Source: Bacteroidales bacterium (GTDB taxonomy: Bacteria > Bacteroidota > Bacteroidia > Bacteroidales > UBA932). From it: a DNA stretch of 64,000 nucleotides. Position numbers and translations under genes: made by a program. Shown one piece after another: positions 33,946-42,466 of the stretch; position 1 is the first letter of the stretch; each line of letters opens with the position of its first letter. The notes beneath the pieces are model-generated. The model worked only from the letters and a program-made list of their open reading frames with translations. It did not search any database and was not told the DNA's origin. The stretch spans positions 1 through 64,000 of the forward strand of contig JAFSOA010000007.1 of NCBI GenBank assembly GCA_017447265.1, read 5' to 3'.

Positions 33946-34770
33946 ATGGCAATTCGTAAGTTCAAACCGGTAACTCCCGGTACCCGCAATAAGGCAATCA
34001 GCGCATTCGACGAGATTACCTGCAGCACCCCTGAGAAGAGCCTCCTCCGTCCGCTCCGCGGCACCGGCGGTCGCAACAACCAGGGCAAGATGACGATGCG
34101 TTATCTCGGCGGCGGTCACAAGAAAATGTATCGCGTGATCGACTTCCTGCGCGACAAGGACGATTATACCGCCACTGTCAAGACCATCGAGTACGACCCG
34201 AACCGCAGTGCACGCATTGCGCTCGTCGTCTACGGTGATGGTGAAAAACGTTATATCCTCGCTCCCAACGGAATCAAGGTCGGCCAGACCATCGCTTCCG
34301 GCTCCGGAGTTGCTCCTGAAATCGGTAATACGCTGCCTTTGGCAGAAATTCCGCTCGGTACCCTCGTGCACAACATCGAGTTCCGTCCCGGCCAGGGCGG
34401 CGCGATGGCACGCAGCGCGGGCACTTTCGCCCAGCTGACCGCCCGCGAAGGCAACCACGCCATTCTCCGTCTCCCTTCGGGCGAGACCCGCATGGTGCTG
34501 GTGACCTGCCGCGCTACGGTCGGTACTGTCTCCAACGTTGACCACAACCTGGAAAGCCACGGCAAAGCCGGCCGTCGTCGCTGGCTGGGCCGCAGGCCGC
34601 ACAACCGCGGTGTCGTGATGAACCCTGTCGATCACCCGATGGGTGGTGGTGAAGGCCGTGCATCCGGTGGACACCCGCGTTCCCGCAAGGGTCTGCCTGC
34701 TAAGGGATACAAGACTCGTAACCCGAAGAAGACTTCCAGCAAGTTCATCATCGAAAGAAGAAAGAAATAA
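33946..34770 (+). CDS. rplB: Ribosomal protein uL2
   Basis: Core 50S protein needed for subunit joining. Conserved parts: [64 protein letters not shown] and the essential [25 protein letters not shown] loop. 274 residues. It starts 5 bases after rplW. Confidence 0.98.
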   Translation: MAIRKFKPVTPGTRNKAISAFDEITCSTPEKSLLRPLRGTGGRNNQGKMTMRYLGGGHKKMYRVIDFLRDKDDYTATVKTIEYDPNRSARIALVVYGDGEKRYILAPNGIKVGQTIASGSGVAPEIGNTLPLAEIPLGTLVHNIEFRPGQGGAMARSAGTFAQLTAREGNHAILRLPSGETRMVLVTCRATVGTVSNVDHNLESHGKAGRRRWLGRRPHNRGVVMNPVDHPMGGGEGRASGGHPRSRKGLPAKGYKTRNPKKTSSKFIIERRKK

Positions 34771-34792
34771 CGGAATTAAACTGCATTAGACT

Positions 34793-35059
34793 ATGAGTCG
34801 TTCACTTAGAAAAGGTCCGTATATCCAGGAAGCTCTGGAGAAAAGAGTGCTCGCGATGAACGAGGGCACCATGAAGAAAGAAGCCATCAAGACCTGGTCC
34901 CGCGCCAGCATGATCTCCCCTGACTTCGTAGGCCACACGATCGCCGTCCACAACGGCACCAAGTTTATTCCGGTCTATGTCACGGAGAACATGGTAGGTC
35001 ACAAACTCGGAGAATTCGCTCCGACCCGTACCTTCAAGGGCCATTCCGGCAACCGTTAA
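34793..35059 (+). CDS. rpsS: Ribosomal protein uS19
   Basis: 30S head protein. [74 protein letters not shown] is typical along its whole 88-residue length. Confidence 0.97.
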   Translation: MSRSLRKGPYIQEALEKRVLAMNEGTMKKEAIKTWSRASMISPDFVGHTIAVHNGTKFIPVYVTENMVGHKLGEFAPTRTFKGHSGNR

Positions 35060-35079
35060 AATTTAAAAAAGAGTAAACA

Positions 35080-35526
35080 ATGGGAGCTCGTAAAAGAGAA
35101 ATGGCCGAAAGGCTGAAAGAGATAAAGAGACACACAGCTATCGCTAAGCTGAATGATGTCCCCACGTCGCCCCGCAAGATGCGTCTGGTTGCAGACCTGG
35201 TCCGGGGTGTCGAAGTCAACCGCGCTTTGGATATTCTCCATTATTCAAAGAAAGAGGCTTCCGTCCGCCTGGAGAAGCTGGTGCGCAGCGCCATCGCCAA
35301 CTGGGAGGCAAAGAACGAAGACTCGCGCAAGGAACTTGAGAACGGCAACGTGTACGTCCAGACCATCATGGTCGACGGCGGCCGTCAGCTCAAACGCATC
35401 CGCACCGCACCGCAGGGTCGCGCCGCCCGCATTCGCAAGCGCTCGAACCACGTCACGGTGATCGTCGGAACGAAAAACACTGAAAAACCTGCAGAAGAAC
35501 CGGCAAAGGAGGCCGTTGAGGCATAA
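35080..35526 (+). CDS. rplV: Ribosomal protein uL22, with acidic tail
   Basis: 50S tunnel protein. The body ([70 protein letters not shown] end) is conserved. With 148 residues it is longer than the roughly 110 of E. coli: a short N-terminal extension and a C-terminal tail rich in Glu, Pro, Ala and Lys ([15 protein letters not shown]). Such tails occur in other Bacteroidetes. The stop is 2 bases before rpsC. Confidence 0.96.
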   Translation: MGARKREMAERLKEIKRHTAIAKLNDVPTSPRKMRLVADLVRGVEVNRALDILHYSKKEASVRLEKLVRSAIANWEAKNEDSRKELENGNVYVQTIMVDGGRQLKRIRTAPQGRAARIRKRSNHVTVIVGTKNTEKPAEEPAKEAVEA

Positions 35527-35528
35527 TT

Positions 35529-36320
35529 ATGGGACAGAAGACCAATCCGATCAGCAATCGTCTGGGTATTATCCGCGGTTGGGACTCCAACTGGTATGGT
35601 GACTATCCGACCCGCATCCTCGAAGATGCCAAGATCCGTGAGTATCTGACCGCCCGCCTGGCGAAAGCTTCCCTGTCGAAGATCGTCATCGAGCGTACGC
35701 TCAAGCTCATCACCGTCACCATCCACACCGCCCGTCCGGGTATCATCATCGGCAAAGGCGGCCAGGAGGTCGACAAGCTGAAGGAAGAGCTCAAGAACAT
35801 CTGCAACAAGGACGTCCAGATCAACATCTTCGAGGTCAAACGCCCCGAGGTGGACGCCAACATCGTTGCCAACAACATCGCCCGCCAGCTCGAAGGCCGC
35901 GTGTCCTATCGCCGCGCCGTCAAGATGGCCGTCGCATCGACGATGCGCATGGGCGCCGAGGGCATCAAGGTCCAGATCAGCGGCCGCGTCGGTGGCGCCG
36001 AAATGGCCCGCAGCGAGATGTTCAAGGAAGGCCGTACGCCGCTCCACACCATCCGTGCCGACATCGACTACGCACTGGCAGAGGCTCACACCAAAGTCGG
36101 CGTGCTCGGCATCAAGGTCTGGATCTGCAACGGTGAAGTCTACGGCAAACGTGACCTCTCCCCGAACGCCGGTGTTTCGGCTGCTGCACAGAGTGCCAGC
36201 GGTGAGCGCCGGGGTGGCGAGCGTCGTCCGCGCGGCGACCGCCGGGGTGACCGCCGCGGTGACCGTGGCGAGCGTCGCGGTGGCGATCGCGGTGAACGCC
36301 GCGGCCGTCGCGAAGAGTAA
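35529..36320 (+). CDS. rpsC: Ribosomal protein uS3, with Arg/Gly-rich tail
   Basis: 30S protein at the mRNA entry. Seen: [26 protein letters not shown]-domain loop [13 protein letters not shown] (GKGG at 75-78) and the C-terminal domain [22 protein letters not shown] to [11 protein letters not shown]. About residues 219-263 form a repetitive tail of [18 protein letters not shown] type, far longer and more repetitive than in E. coli (233 residues in all). It is the last gene of the cluster; rplP does not follow. Confidence 0.96.
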   Translation: MGQKTNPISNRLGIIRGWDSNWYGDYPTRILEDAKIREYLTARLAKASLSKIVIERTLKLITVTIHTARPGIIIGKGGQEVDKLKEELKNICNKDVQINIFEVKRPEVDANIVANNIARQLEGRVSYRRAVKMAVASTMRMGAEGIKVQISGRVGGAEMARSEMFKEGRTPLHTIRADIDYALAEAHTKVGVLGIKVWICNGEVYGKRDLSPNAGVSAAAQSASGERRGGERRPRGDRRGDRRGDRGERRGGDRGERRGRREE

Positions 36321-36366
36321 CTGACCCGTTCCGGGCTTGACCCGGAATCTCTTCTGTAAGAAAACA

Positions 36367-36400
36367 AGAGGTTGTCGCACGTCGGCAACCTCTTTTTTTT
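36367..36400 (+). terminator. Terminator of the ribosomal protein operon
   Basis: AAGAGGTTG (36367-36374 region), an 11-base loop, CAACCTCTT, followed by eight T. Strong Rho-independent form. A second hairpin, TTCCGGG/CCCGGAA, lies just before it at about 36328-36348. Confidence 0.9.
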
Positions 36401-36407
36401 AACTTTG
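36400..36407 (+). promoter_or_regulatory. Promoter of the serine hydrolase-aro operon (-7 element)
   Basis: TAACTTTG directly after the terminator T run and 19 bases before the ATG at 36427. Confidence 0.55.
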
Positions 36408-36426
36408 TGGCAAGATATCCCTCTCT

Positions 36427-37659
36427 ATGAAACGAATCCTCTCTCTGCTGGCAGTCGTCGCCCTCGTGGCGGCCTGCTGTGCGCCGGCACCCAAAGGCGC
36501 CCTGAAACACGCCACCCCCGAATCGATGGGGATGAATTCCGAAAAGCTCAACCAGATCGACCGCGAGGTGGCCCGCGCCATCGAAGAGGGCAACATTCCA
36601 GGCTGCGTGGTGAGCGTTGTCCGCGGCGACAAGATCGTCTTCCTGAAAGCCTACGGCAACAAACAGGTGGTGCCCGACACCATCCCTATGACCCCGGAGA
36701 CCATCTTCGACCTGGCATCGGTGAGCAAGTGCGTAGGCACGACGCTTTCTTTCATGCAGTTGGTAGAGAACGGCTACGTACGCTTGAGCGACGACGTAGA
36801 CATGTATATCCCGGGCTTCCAGCCCTGGGTCGATCCGGAAACGGGCAAGAAGGTCGACATCACCGTCCAGGACGTGATGACGCACAGCTCCGGCCTCTCA
36901 CCTTACATCGCCACGGCTTCCTACCTGGCTCGTTTCGGCGAGAACAGCCCGGATTCGCTGATCTGGCATATCGCCCATGAAATCAAGCGCAACTTCCGCC
37001 CGAAGACCGGCTACATGTACAGCTGCCTCAACTTCGTGACGGTGCAGAACATCCTGCAGAACATCACGGGCGAAAAGCTCTGCGACTATGCCGAGAAAAA
37101 TGTGTTCGGCGCGCTGAACCTCAAGCATACGGGCTACATGCCGAAAGAGCGCCATCCGGAATGGATGCCGCTCGTGGCTCCGACCGAAGTGCAGCCCGAC
37201 GGCAAGGCACTGCTGGGCGAGGTACACGACCCGCTGGCCCGCCTGGCCAACAGCGGCAACTCCGGCAACGCCGGCGTGTTCTCGAACTGCGAGGATCTCT
37301 CCGTGATCTGCGCGGCCATCCTGAACGGCGGCGCCGTCAACGGACAGCGCATCCTCAGCCCGCTGACCGTCGAGACCATGGCTACCGTACCTTCCGACAA
37401 CGATCCTGAGATCGGCCGGGCCCTGGGCTGGGACAACCGCAGCGACGCAGCCGGCCTGCGCGGCGACTTGTTCAGCCGGACGCGCACCATCTGCCATACC
37501 GGCTACACCGGCACCTCCATCATCATGGACCTGGACAGCAAGACCGCTGTCATCATCCTGGCCCATCGTGTTCACCCCGTCGACAAGGGCGGCACCGGCA
37601 AGCTCCGCGCCCGCATCGCCAATATCGTAGCCGGCAGCATTGAAGACCTTGAGAAATAA
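36427..37659 (+). CDS. Serine hydrolase, beta-lactamase/class C-like, lipoprotein
   Basis: 410 residues. A lipoprotein signal (MKRILSLLAVVALVAACC) leads to a penicillin-binding-protein-like fold: SVSK in DLASVSKCVGTT (nucleophile Ser and Lys), YSC in GYMYSCLNF at the YxN place, and HTG in CHTGYTGTS at the KTG place. Replacement of Asn by Cys and of Lys by His points to an esterase or peptidase rather than a beta-lactamase. Its end overlaps aroB by 20 bases, so it is expressed with the shikimate genes, although no biochemical link is evident. Confidence 0.88.
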   Translation: MKRILSLLAVVALVAACCAPAPKGALKHATPESMGMNSEKLNQIDREVARAIEEGNIPGCVVSVVRGDKIVFLKAYGNKQVVPDTIPMTPETIFDLASVSKCVGTTLSFMQLVENGYVRLSDDVDMYIPGFQPWVDPETGKKVDITVQDVMTHSSGLSPYIATASYLARFGENSPDSLIWHIAHEIKRNFRPKTGYMYSCLNFVTVQNILQNITGEKLCDYAEKNVFGALNLKHTGYMPKERHPEWMPLVAPTEVQPDGKALLGEVHDPLARLANSGNSGNAGVFSNCEDLSVICAAILNGGAVNGQRILSPLTVETMATVPSDNDPEIGRALGWDNRSDAAGLRGDLFSRTRTICHTGYTGTSIIMDLDSKTAVIILAHRVHPVDKGGTGKLRARIANIVAGSIEDLEK

Positions 37660-38605
37660 CATCAGCTACGGCCGTGTGGCCGACCTCTTCCCCCGCACCG
37701 GGACCATCCTGGTCGCAGACGCCTGCTTCCGCGAAGGAGGCAAGCTGGATGCGTGGGGCTGTCCCGTCCTCTGGGTGACCGCCTCTGAAACGGAAAAGAC
37801 CCTCGCCACGGTCGAGCGGCTGGCAGAACAACTGCTCGAACTGCAGGCCGACCGGGATACTTTCCTGATCGGCGTGGGCGGCGGCATCACCACCGACATC
37901 ACCGGTTTCCTGGCCGCCATCTACAAGCGCGGGCTGCATTTCGGCCTGGTGCCCACTACACTGCTGGCCCAGGTCGACGCCGCCATCGGCGGCAAGAACG
38001 GCGTGAATTTCCAGCGCTACAAGAATATGCTGGGCACCTTCCGCCAGGCGGAGTTCGTATACATCGATACGGATTTCCTGCAGACGCTTCCGGAGCGCGA
38101 ACTGCGCTGCGGTGCGGCGGAGATGCTCAAGACCTTCCTGCTGGCCGACGCACAGGCTTATGAAGAAGCCGTGCGCGTGTTCAGCGGACCGACACCGCAA
38201 CGCGTGCCGGAGCACCTTGTCCGCCGGGCCGGCGAGATCAAATACGCGCTGGTGGAGCAGGATCCGGAAGACCACGGCGTCCGCCAGCTGCTCAACCTCG
38301 GGCACACCTTCGGCCACGCCATCGAGAAATGCTCCTCCCGGTACGAGCATGGCGAAGCCGTGGCCATCGGCATCGTGATGGCCGCACGGATGGCCTGCGA
38401 GAAAGGACTCCTGCAGCCCGAAGAGGCAGCGCGCATCCGTCGCGACATCGAAGCCTGCGGCCTCCCCGTGGAACCGCCCGTGCCGGAAAACGAGCTGCGC
38501 GCCGCCATTCTCCAGGACAAGAAACGCAGCGGCGGCATCCTGAAATTCGTGCTCCCCGAAACCATCGGCAAAGCCACACTATGGGAAGAATCTGTTACAG
38601 CCTGA
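37640..38605 (+). CDS. aroB: 3-dehydroquinate synthase
   Basis: Second step of the shikimate pathway, NAD- and metal-dependent cyclisation of DAHP. Motifs: FLIGVGGGITTDITGFLAAIYKRGLHFGLVPTTLLAQVDAAIGGKNGVNF, GAAEMLKTFLL, LLNLGHTFGHAIEK and YEHGEAVAIGIVMAARM, holding the metal ligands Glu and His. 321 residues, somewhat short at the N-terminus. The start is TTG at 37640 or TTG at 37649; no ATG fits. It overlaps the hydrolase gene upstream and the aroD-aroA fusion downstream by 25 bases. Confidence 0.95.
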   Translation: MKTLRNNISYGRVADLFPRTGTILVADACFREGGKLDAWGCPVLWVTASETEKTLATVERLAEQLLELQADRDTFLIGVGGGITTDITGFLAAIYKRGLHFGLVPTTLLAQVDAAIGGKNGVNFQRYKNMLGTFRQAEFVYIDTDFLQTLPERELRCGAAEMLKTFLLADAQAYEEAVRVFSGPTPQRVPEHLVRRAGEIKYALVEQDPEDHGVRQLLNLGHTFGHAIEKCSSRYEHGEAVAIGIVMAARMACEKGLLQPEEAARIRRDIEACGLPVEPPVPENELRAAILQDKKRSGGILKFVLPETIGKATLWEESVTA

Positions 38606-40545
38606 AAAAGACGAGCCCCTCGTACTGCCGTTTTCTGGCCGAGATCAGGCCCGATGACGCCATTGAGGTCCGGCTCGACGAGAACGAATTCGAGGAAGCT
38701 GAAATCCGAGACATTTTTTCCTGCGAGCGCCAGTCGCAGCTGATCGCCACCTGCCACATATCGCTCCCCTCCCAGGTGGAGCACGCGGCACAGATGCTGA
38801 CCACGGCCGTCCTGGCCGGCGCCGACTACATCGACGTGCCGCTCGATTTCCCGGAAAATTCCCGGCAGTGGCTGATGAACCTGGCGCTGAACCACGGCAC
38901 CCGCGTCATCGTGTCGTGGCATGACTACACGGACACGGATTCGCGGGAAAGCCTGCTGCAGCGCGCCGAACAGGCCCGGCAGCTGGGCGCCGACATCATC
39001 AAGATCGTCTCCACGGCCCGCACGCCGGAAGATGCCGACGCCGTCCTCTCGCTGTACGACCATTTCGAGCCGGAACGGCTGCTGGCCTTCGCCATGGGCG
39101 AAGCCGGCCGCGCTTCGCGCTTTACCGCTTTCGAAAAAGGCGCTCCCTTCCTTTTCGTAGCGCCCACCCGCGCCAGCGCCACGGCGCCCGGACAGCCGAG
39201 CTGGTTCGACCTGCTGCCCGACAACGCCATCAAGCTCCGCGGCGACGCATTTCTCCCTGCCTCGAAGAGCTTCGCACAACGCGCCATCCTGCTCGCCGCC
39301 CTGACCACCGGCACCACCAGACTCTATAACGTGACCCTCTGCGAAGACGTGTCATCCGCCATCCGCGTAGCGGGTTCGCTCTACGCCGACGTAAGCCTCG
39401 ACGGAACCACCCTCACGATCGAAGGGCACCAGGACCTGCTTCGCGACGGGCTCCGCGTCCGCGACAACACCCTCTTCGTGGGCGAATCCGGCCTGCTGGC
39501 ACGCCTCTGCATCCCGCTCGCGGGCCTGTCCCGGGAAGACATCCTCATCACGGGTGAAAAGACCCTGCTGCGACGCCGGCTCGACGACCATCGCGACGCC
39601 CTGCGGGAACTCGGGCTGCAACTCCGCTTCACGGACCGCTGCCACCTTCCCGTGCTGGTGAAAGGCCGGCTGCACCCGGGCGACGTGACGGTCTCCGGAG
39701 AGAAAGGCTCGCAGATGATCTCGGGTATGCTGCTCGCCCTCTCGCAGTGCGACCAGGAGAGCTCCATCCTCATCGAAAACGTGACCAGCGAGCCCTATAT
39801 CAGCCTGACTACCTACATCGCTTCGTTCTTCGGTCTCTCAGGCTATGAGTGTCCCGAACTCTCGAAAGACCACCAGGCCGATGAGGAAGATATAAGTCCC
39901 GAAGACATGCTGCTGCGCACCTGGTATATCGAGCCAGGGCAGTCCATCACGCCCGTCCAGGGGCTGGAAGTGGAACTCGACTGGAGTGCCGCCGCGATGG
40001 TCCTGACCGCCGGCGCCATTGCGGGCGAGGTCACCGTCCGCGGACTGGATCCCTATTCCTGCCAGTCCGACGCCGCCATCTACGACCTGTTCAAGGAAAA
40101 CCACGTCGATATCGAGGTGTCCGACAACCAGCGCACCCTCACTGTGCGCAAATCCATCCTGCGGCCTTTCTTCTTCGACATTACCGATGCGCCCGACCTG
40201 TTTGCGCCGCTGTTCCTGCTGGCCGTCTTTTCGGAAGGAGAAAGCGTCATCGTAGGCATCGAGCGGCTCAAGAACAAGGAAAGCAACCGGGCCGCCAGCT
40301 TCGCCGACGAGTTCCGGAAGCTGGGTGTCCAGACCGCCGCCGCAGACGACCAGATGATCATCTACGGCCATGAGAACCACCGTCTTTTCGGTGCCTCTGT
40401 ATCCTCGCATGGCGACCACCGCCTGGCTATGGCCCTCATGGTGGCTTCGCTCTATGCCGAAGGACCTGTCAAGATCGACGACACCGACTGTGTCGCCAAG
40501 TCCTTCCCTGAATTCCTCGACTTGTTCCATCGACTCAAACGCTGA
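38581..40545 (+). CDS. Fusion of type I 3-dehydroquinate dehydratase and EPSP synthase
   Basis: 654 residues from MGRICYSLKK at 38581; longer frames upstream overlap aroB and look unrelated. Residues 1-210 are an AroD type I-like barrel: IEVRLDE (28-34), the catalytic His114 in VSWHDYTDTD, the Schiff-base Lys141 in ADIIKIVSTA and Gln205 in TAPGQPSW; the usual R-T-K-x-E-G-G strand is not seen (IATCHI instead). Residues 217-654 are EPSP synthase: LPASKSFAQRAILLAA, GSQMISGMLLALS, DHRLAMALMVASLY. The GNAGTxxR loop reads GESGLLARL (301-309). Steps 3 and 6 of the shikimate pathway would share one chain. Both halves are divergent. Confidence 0.9.
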   Translation: MGRICYSLKKTSPSYCRFLAEIRPDDAIEVRLDENEFEEAEIRDIFSCERQSQLIATCHISLPSQVEHAAQMLTTAVLAGADYIDVPLDFPENSRQWLMNLALNHGTRVIVSWHDYTDTDSRESLLQRAEQARQLGADIIKIVSTARTPEDADAVLSLYDHFEPERLLAFAMGEAGRASRFTAFEKGAPFLFVAPTRASATAPGQPSWFDLLPDNAIKLRGDAFLPASKSFAQRAILLAALTTGTTRLYNVTLCEDVSSAIRVAGSLYADVSLDGTTLTIEGHQDLLRDGLRVRDNTLFVGESGLLARLCIPLAGLSREDILITGEKTLLRRRLDDHRDALRELGLQLRFTDRCHLPVLVKGRLHPGDVTVSGEKGSQMISGMLLALSQCDQESSILIENVTSEPYISLTTYIASFFGLSGYECPELSKDHQADEEDISPEDMLLRTWYIEPGQSITPVQGLEVELDWSAAAMVLTAGAIAGEVTVRGLDPYSCQSDAAIYDLFKENHVDIEVSDNQRTLTVRKSILRPFFFDITDAPDLFAPLFLLAVFSEGESVIVGIERLKNKESNRAASFADEFRKLGVQTAAADDQMIIYGHENHRLFGASVSSHGDHRLAMALMVASLYAEGPVKIDDTDCVAKSFPEFLDLFHRLKR

Positions 40546-40548
40546 CGC

Positions 40549-41502
40549 ATGGATCGTTTTGGCCATCATTTCACCCTCGAGATTTTCGGTGCCTCGCATG
40601 CGCCGAACGTAGGCGTCACGCTCCGCGGCGTCCCCGCTTCGCTGCCCCTCGTTCCCGACGATTTCATCGCCGACATTCTTCGCCGCAAGAGCGGCGCCAA
40701 GGGAACCACACCCCGCATCGAGGCCGACCTGCCGGAAATCGACGACCGGCGCGCCAGCGACGGCACCCTAACCATCACTTTCGCCAACCGCAACTACCGA
40801 GACGGCGACTACCGCGACTTCACCGCTATTCCCCGGCCTGGCCACGCCGATTTCGTGGCGCTGGCCAAATATGGTTCGCTGCGCAACGGCTGGTTCTCCG
40901 GCCGCATGACCCTGCCGCTCGTAGCGGCCGGCGTGGTGGCCAAAAAGCTCATTGCGCCCCTCCGCGTGGAGGCAAGGCTGCTGGAGGTCGGCGGTGTGGA
41001 CTTCTCCGATACGGCCGCCGTGGAGCAGCGTCTCGACGCCGCCATCCGGGAGGGCGACTCGCTCGGCGGCATCATCGAGTGCTGCTGCACCGGTGTCCCA
41101 GTAGGCTTGGGCGAACCCTTCTTCGATTCCATGGAGTCGCTGCTTTCGCACGCGCTGTTCTCCATTCCCGGCATCCGCGGCGTGGAGTTCGGCGACGGGT
41201 TTGCGGCAGCCCGGATGACGGGTTCCCGGCACAACGACCCGATCATCGATGCGGCGGGACACACGGCCCGCAACGGGGCCGGCGGCATCAACGGCGGCAT
41301 CACCAACGGCAACCCCGTGGTCTTCCGCATCGCCGCCAAGCCGACGCCAAGCATCCGCAAGCCGCAGCGCACCTTCGATTTCGCGCAGGGCACGCTGGTG
41401 GACTATACGGTCCCCGGCCGCCACGACGTCTGCTTCGCCCTCCGCGTACCGCCGGTCGTGGAAGCCGTCACCGCTTGTGTATTTGCTGACTTACTCTTAT
41501 GA
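40549..41502 (+). CDS. aroC: Chorismate synthase, short form
   Basis: Last shikimate-pathway enzyme, FMN-dependent removal of phosphate from EPSP. Motifs: FGHHFTLEIFGASHAPNVGVTLRGVP, RRKSGAKGTTPRIEADLPEI, PRPGHADFVALAKYG, RNGWFSGRMTLPLVAAGVVAKKL, GSRHNDPI and GAGGINGGITNGNPVVFRIAAKPTPSI. 317 residues against about 360 in E. coli; the GRSSARETA stretch is replaced by the SGRMT form seen in some Clostridia-type enzymes. It starts 3 bases after the fusion gene and its stop overlaps the next ATG as ATGA. Confidence 0.93.
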   Translation: MDRFGHHFTLEIFGASHAPNVGVTLRGVPASLPLVPDDFIADILRRKSGAKGTTPRIEADLPEIDDRRASDGTLTITFANRNYRDGDYRDFTAIPRPGHADFVALAKYGSLRNGWFSGRMTLPLVAAGVVAKKLIAPLRVEARLLEVGGVDFSDTAAVEQRLDAAIREGDSLGGIIECCCTGVPVGLGEPFFDSMESLLSHALFSIPGIRGVEFGDGFAAARMTGSRHNDPIIDAAGHTARNGAGGINGGITNGNPVVFRIAAKPTPSIRKPQRTFDFAQGTLVDYTVPGRHDVCFALRVPPVVEAVTACVFADLLL

Positions 41503-42281
41503 AAAAGTTCTTCTTTCTCCTGCTGTCCGTGACGCTGCTGGCCAGTTGCCACCGCGGCCCCCAACTCGACCCTGTCGTCAAGGCCTACTACCGCGACTCG
41601 CTCGCTTCGCTGACCGAACGCTGCTCAACTGTCCTGGCAGCCGCCTACATGGCGGAGAACCTGCTGGACGTGCGCGACGACCTGCCGGGCTGGGAGGGTT
41701 ATCCTGTCCAGCTCTGGGAGTACTACACGGGCAAGGACATCTATCTGGGTGCGCCGAAGCGCGGGCTCGTTTATATGCTGAATCCTTCGCCTGTACAGCT
41801 GGCGAAATGGGTGGTCAATGCGGTATTCGACGCCACGGGCACGCTCGATCCAGCCCATATCGAGAAGCTCTGCGCATTCATCCAGTGGCAGAGCGGCGCC
41901 CAGTTCCCGGTCAGCGGGGTGGTGTATGAAGACATGTACACGGCGGGCTTCTATGAGCCTTATGTATTCAAAGACGGCGTGACGGTCTATGTGGCGGATT
42001 CCACCTACCTGACGCGCGAAAAGCACCCCACCGACGAGATGCTGGAATACTATCTGACGCTGACCAACGACCAGCTTCGGCCCAATACGGGCCGCTATGC
42101 GCGCATCAGTTCCACCACACGGGAAATGTACTACGCTGCGGGTGGAACGGCCGAGGTGGGGCACAGTGACGACGGCGAGCGTTCCCAGGCCTGGCTGGCG
42201 GAAGTAGGGCGGCTTTATCGCGAGGCATGGAACGCTGACAAGAACTTCCTCATCTACGCCTGGGCCAAGGCAAATTTGTAA
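41499..42281 (+). CDS. Hypothetical lipoprotein at the end of the aro operon
   Basis: 260 residues with a lipoprotein signal (MKKFFFLLLSVTLLASC, Cys17). The body is rich in Tyr and Trp (GYPVQLWEYYTGKDIYLGAPKRGLVYMLNPSP, YEDMYTAGFYEPYVFKDGVTVYVADSTYLTREKHPTDEMLEYYLTL). I do not recognise a family. ATGA overlap with aroC shows translational coupling, yet a surface or periplasmic lipoprotein has no obvious job in chorismate synthesis. Confidence 0.8.
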   Translation: MKKFFFLLLSVTLLASCHRGPQLDPVVKAYYRDSLASLTERCSTVLAAAYMAENLLDVRDDLPGWEGYPVQLWEYYTGKDIYLGAPKRGLVYMLNPSPVQLAKWVVNAVFDATGTLDPAHIEKLCAFIQWQSGAQFPVSGVVYEDMYTAGFYEPYVFKDGVTVYVADSTYLTREKHPTDEMLEYYLTLTNDQLRPNTGRYARISSTTREMYYAAGGTAEVGHSDDGERSQAWLAEVGRLYREAWNADKNFLIYAWAKANL

Positions 42282-42306
42282 AATTGCGCAATAATCCATA
42301 CATTTG
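42275..42306 (+). promoter_or_regulatory. tRNA-Leu promoter
   Basis: TTTG (42275-42278, at the end of the lipoprotein gene), 20 bases, TACATTTG (42299-42306). The tRNA starts 15 bases downstream. Confidence 0.8.
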
Positions 42307-42321
42307 CAGCCTCTACGATCA

Positions 42322-42405
42322 GCCCGGATGGCGGAATCGGTAGACGCGCTGGTCTCAAACACCAGTGGCCGCGAGGCTGTGCCGGTTCGACCCCGGCTCC
42401 GGGTA
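42322..42405 (+). tRNA. tRNA-Leu (anticodon CAA)
   Basis: 84 bases. Acceptor GCCCGGA pairs with TCCGGGT, discriminator A. D arm region ATGGCGGAATCGGTAGAC, anticodon stem CTGGT/ACCAG with loop CTCAAAC (anticodon CAA), a long variable arm typical of class II tRNA, and T stem GCCGG/CCGGC with loop TTCGACC. The CCA end is not encoded (next bases CGG). Confidence 0.96.
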
Positions 42406-42455
42406 CGGGGAAAAAGGCTGCAAAATGCAGCCTTTTTCTATTCCCGTACCCGGAG
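42397..42455. repeat. Nested inverted repeats: two-way terminator inside a copy of the tRNA 3' end
   Basis: Inner hairpin: aaaaaggctgca (42411-42422) with tgcagccttttt, flanked by A and T runs, good as a terminator in both directions between tRNA-Leu (plus) and the AraC gene (minus). Outer repeat: ctccgggtacggg (42397-42409, the tRNA acceptor end) is matched exactly in inverse at 42443-42455. The whole can fold into one long hairpin that competes with the tRNA acceptor stem. Confidence 0.8.
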
Positions 42456-42466
42456 CGTCGGCGGCA

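Noticed and set aside
36427..37659. Serine hydrolase read as a class C beta-lactamase regulated by the BlaR1/BlaI pair
   Set aside because: YSC and HTG replace YxN and KTG, and it lies 10 kb away with its own promoter.
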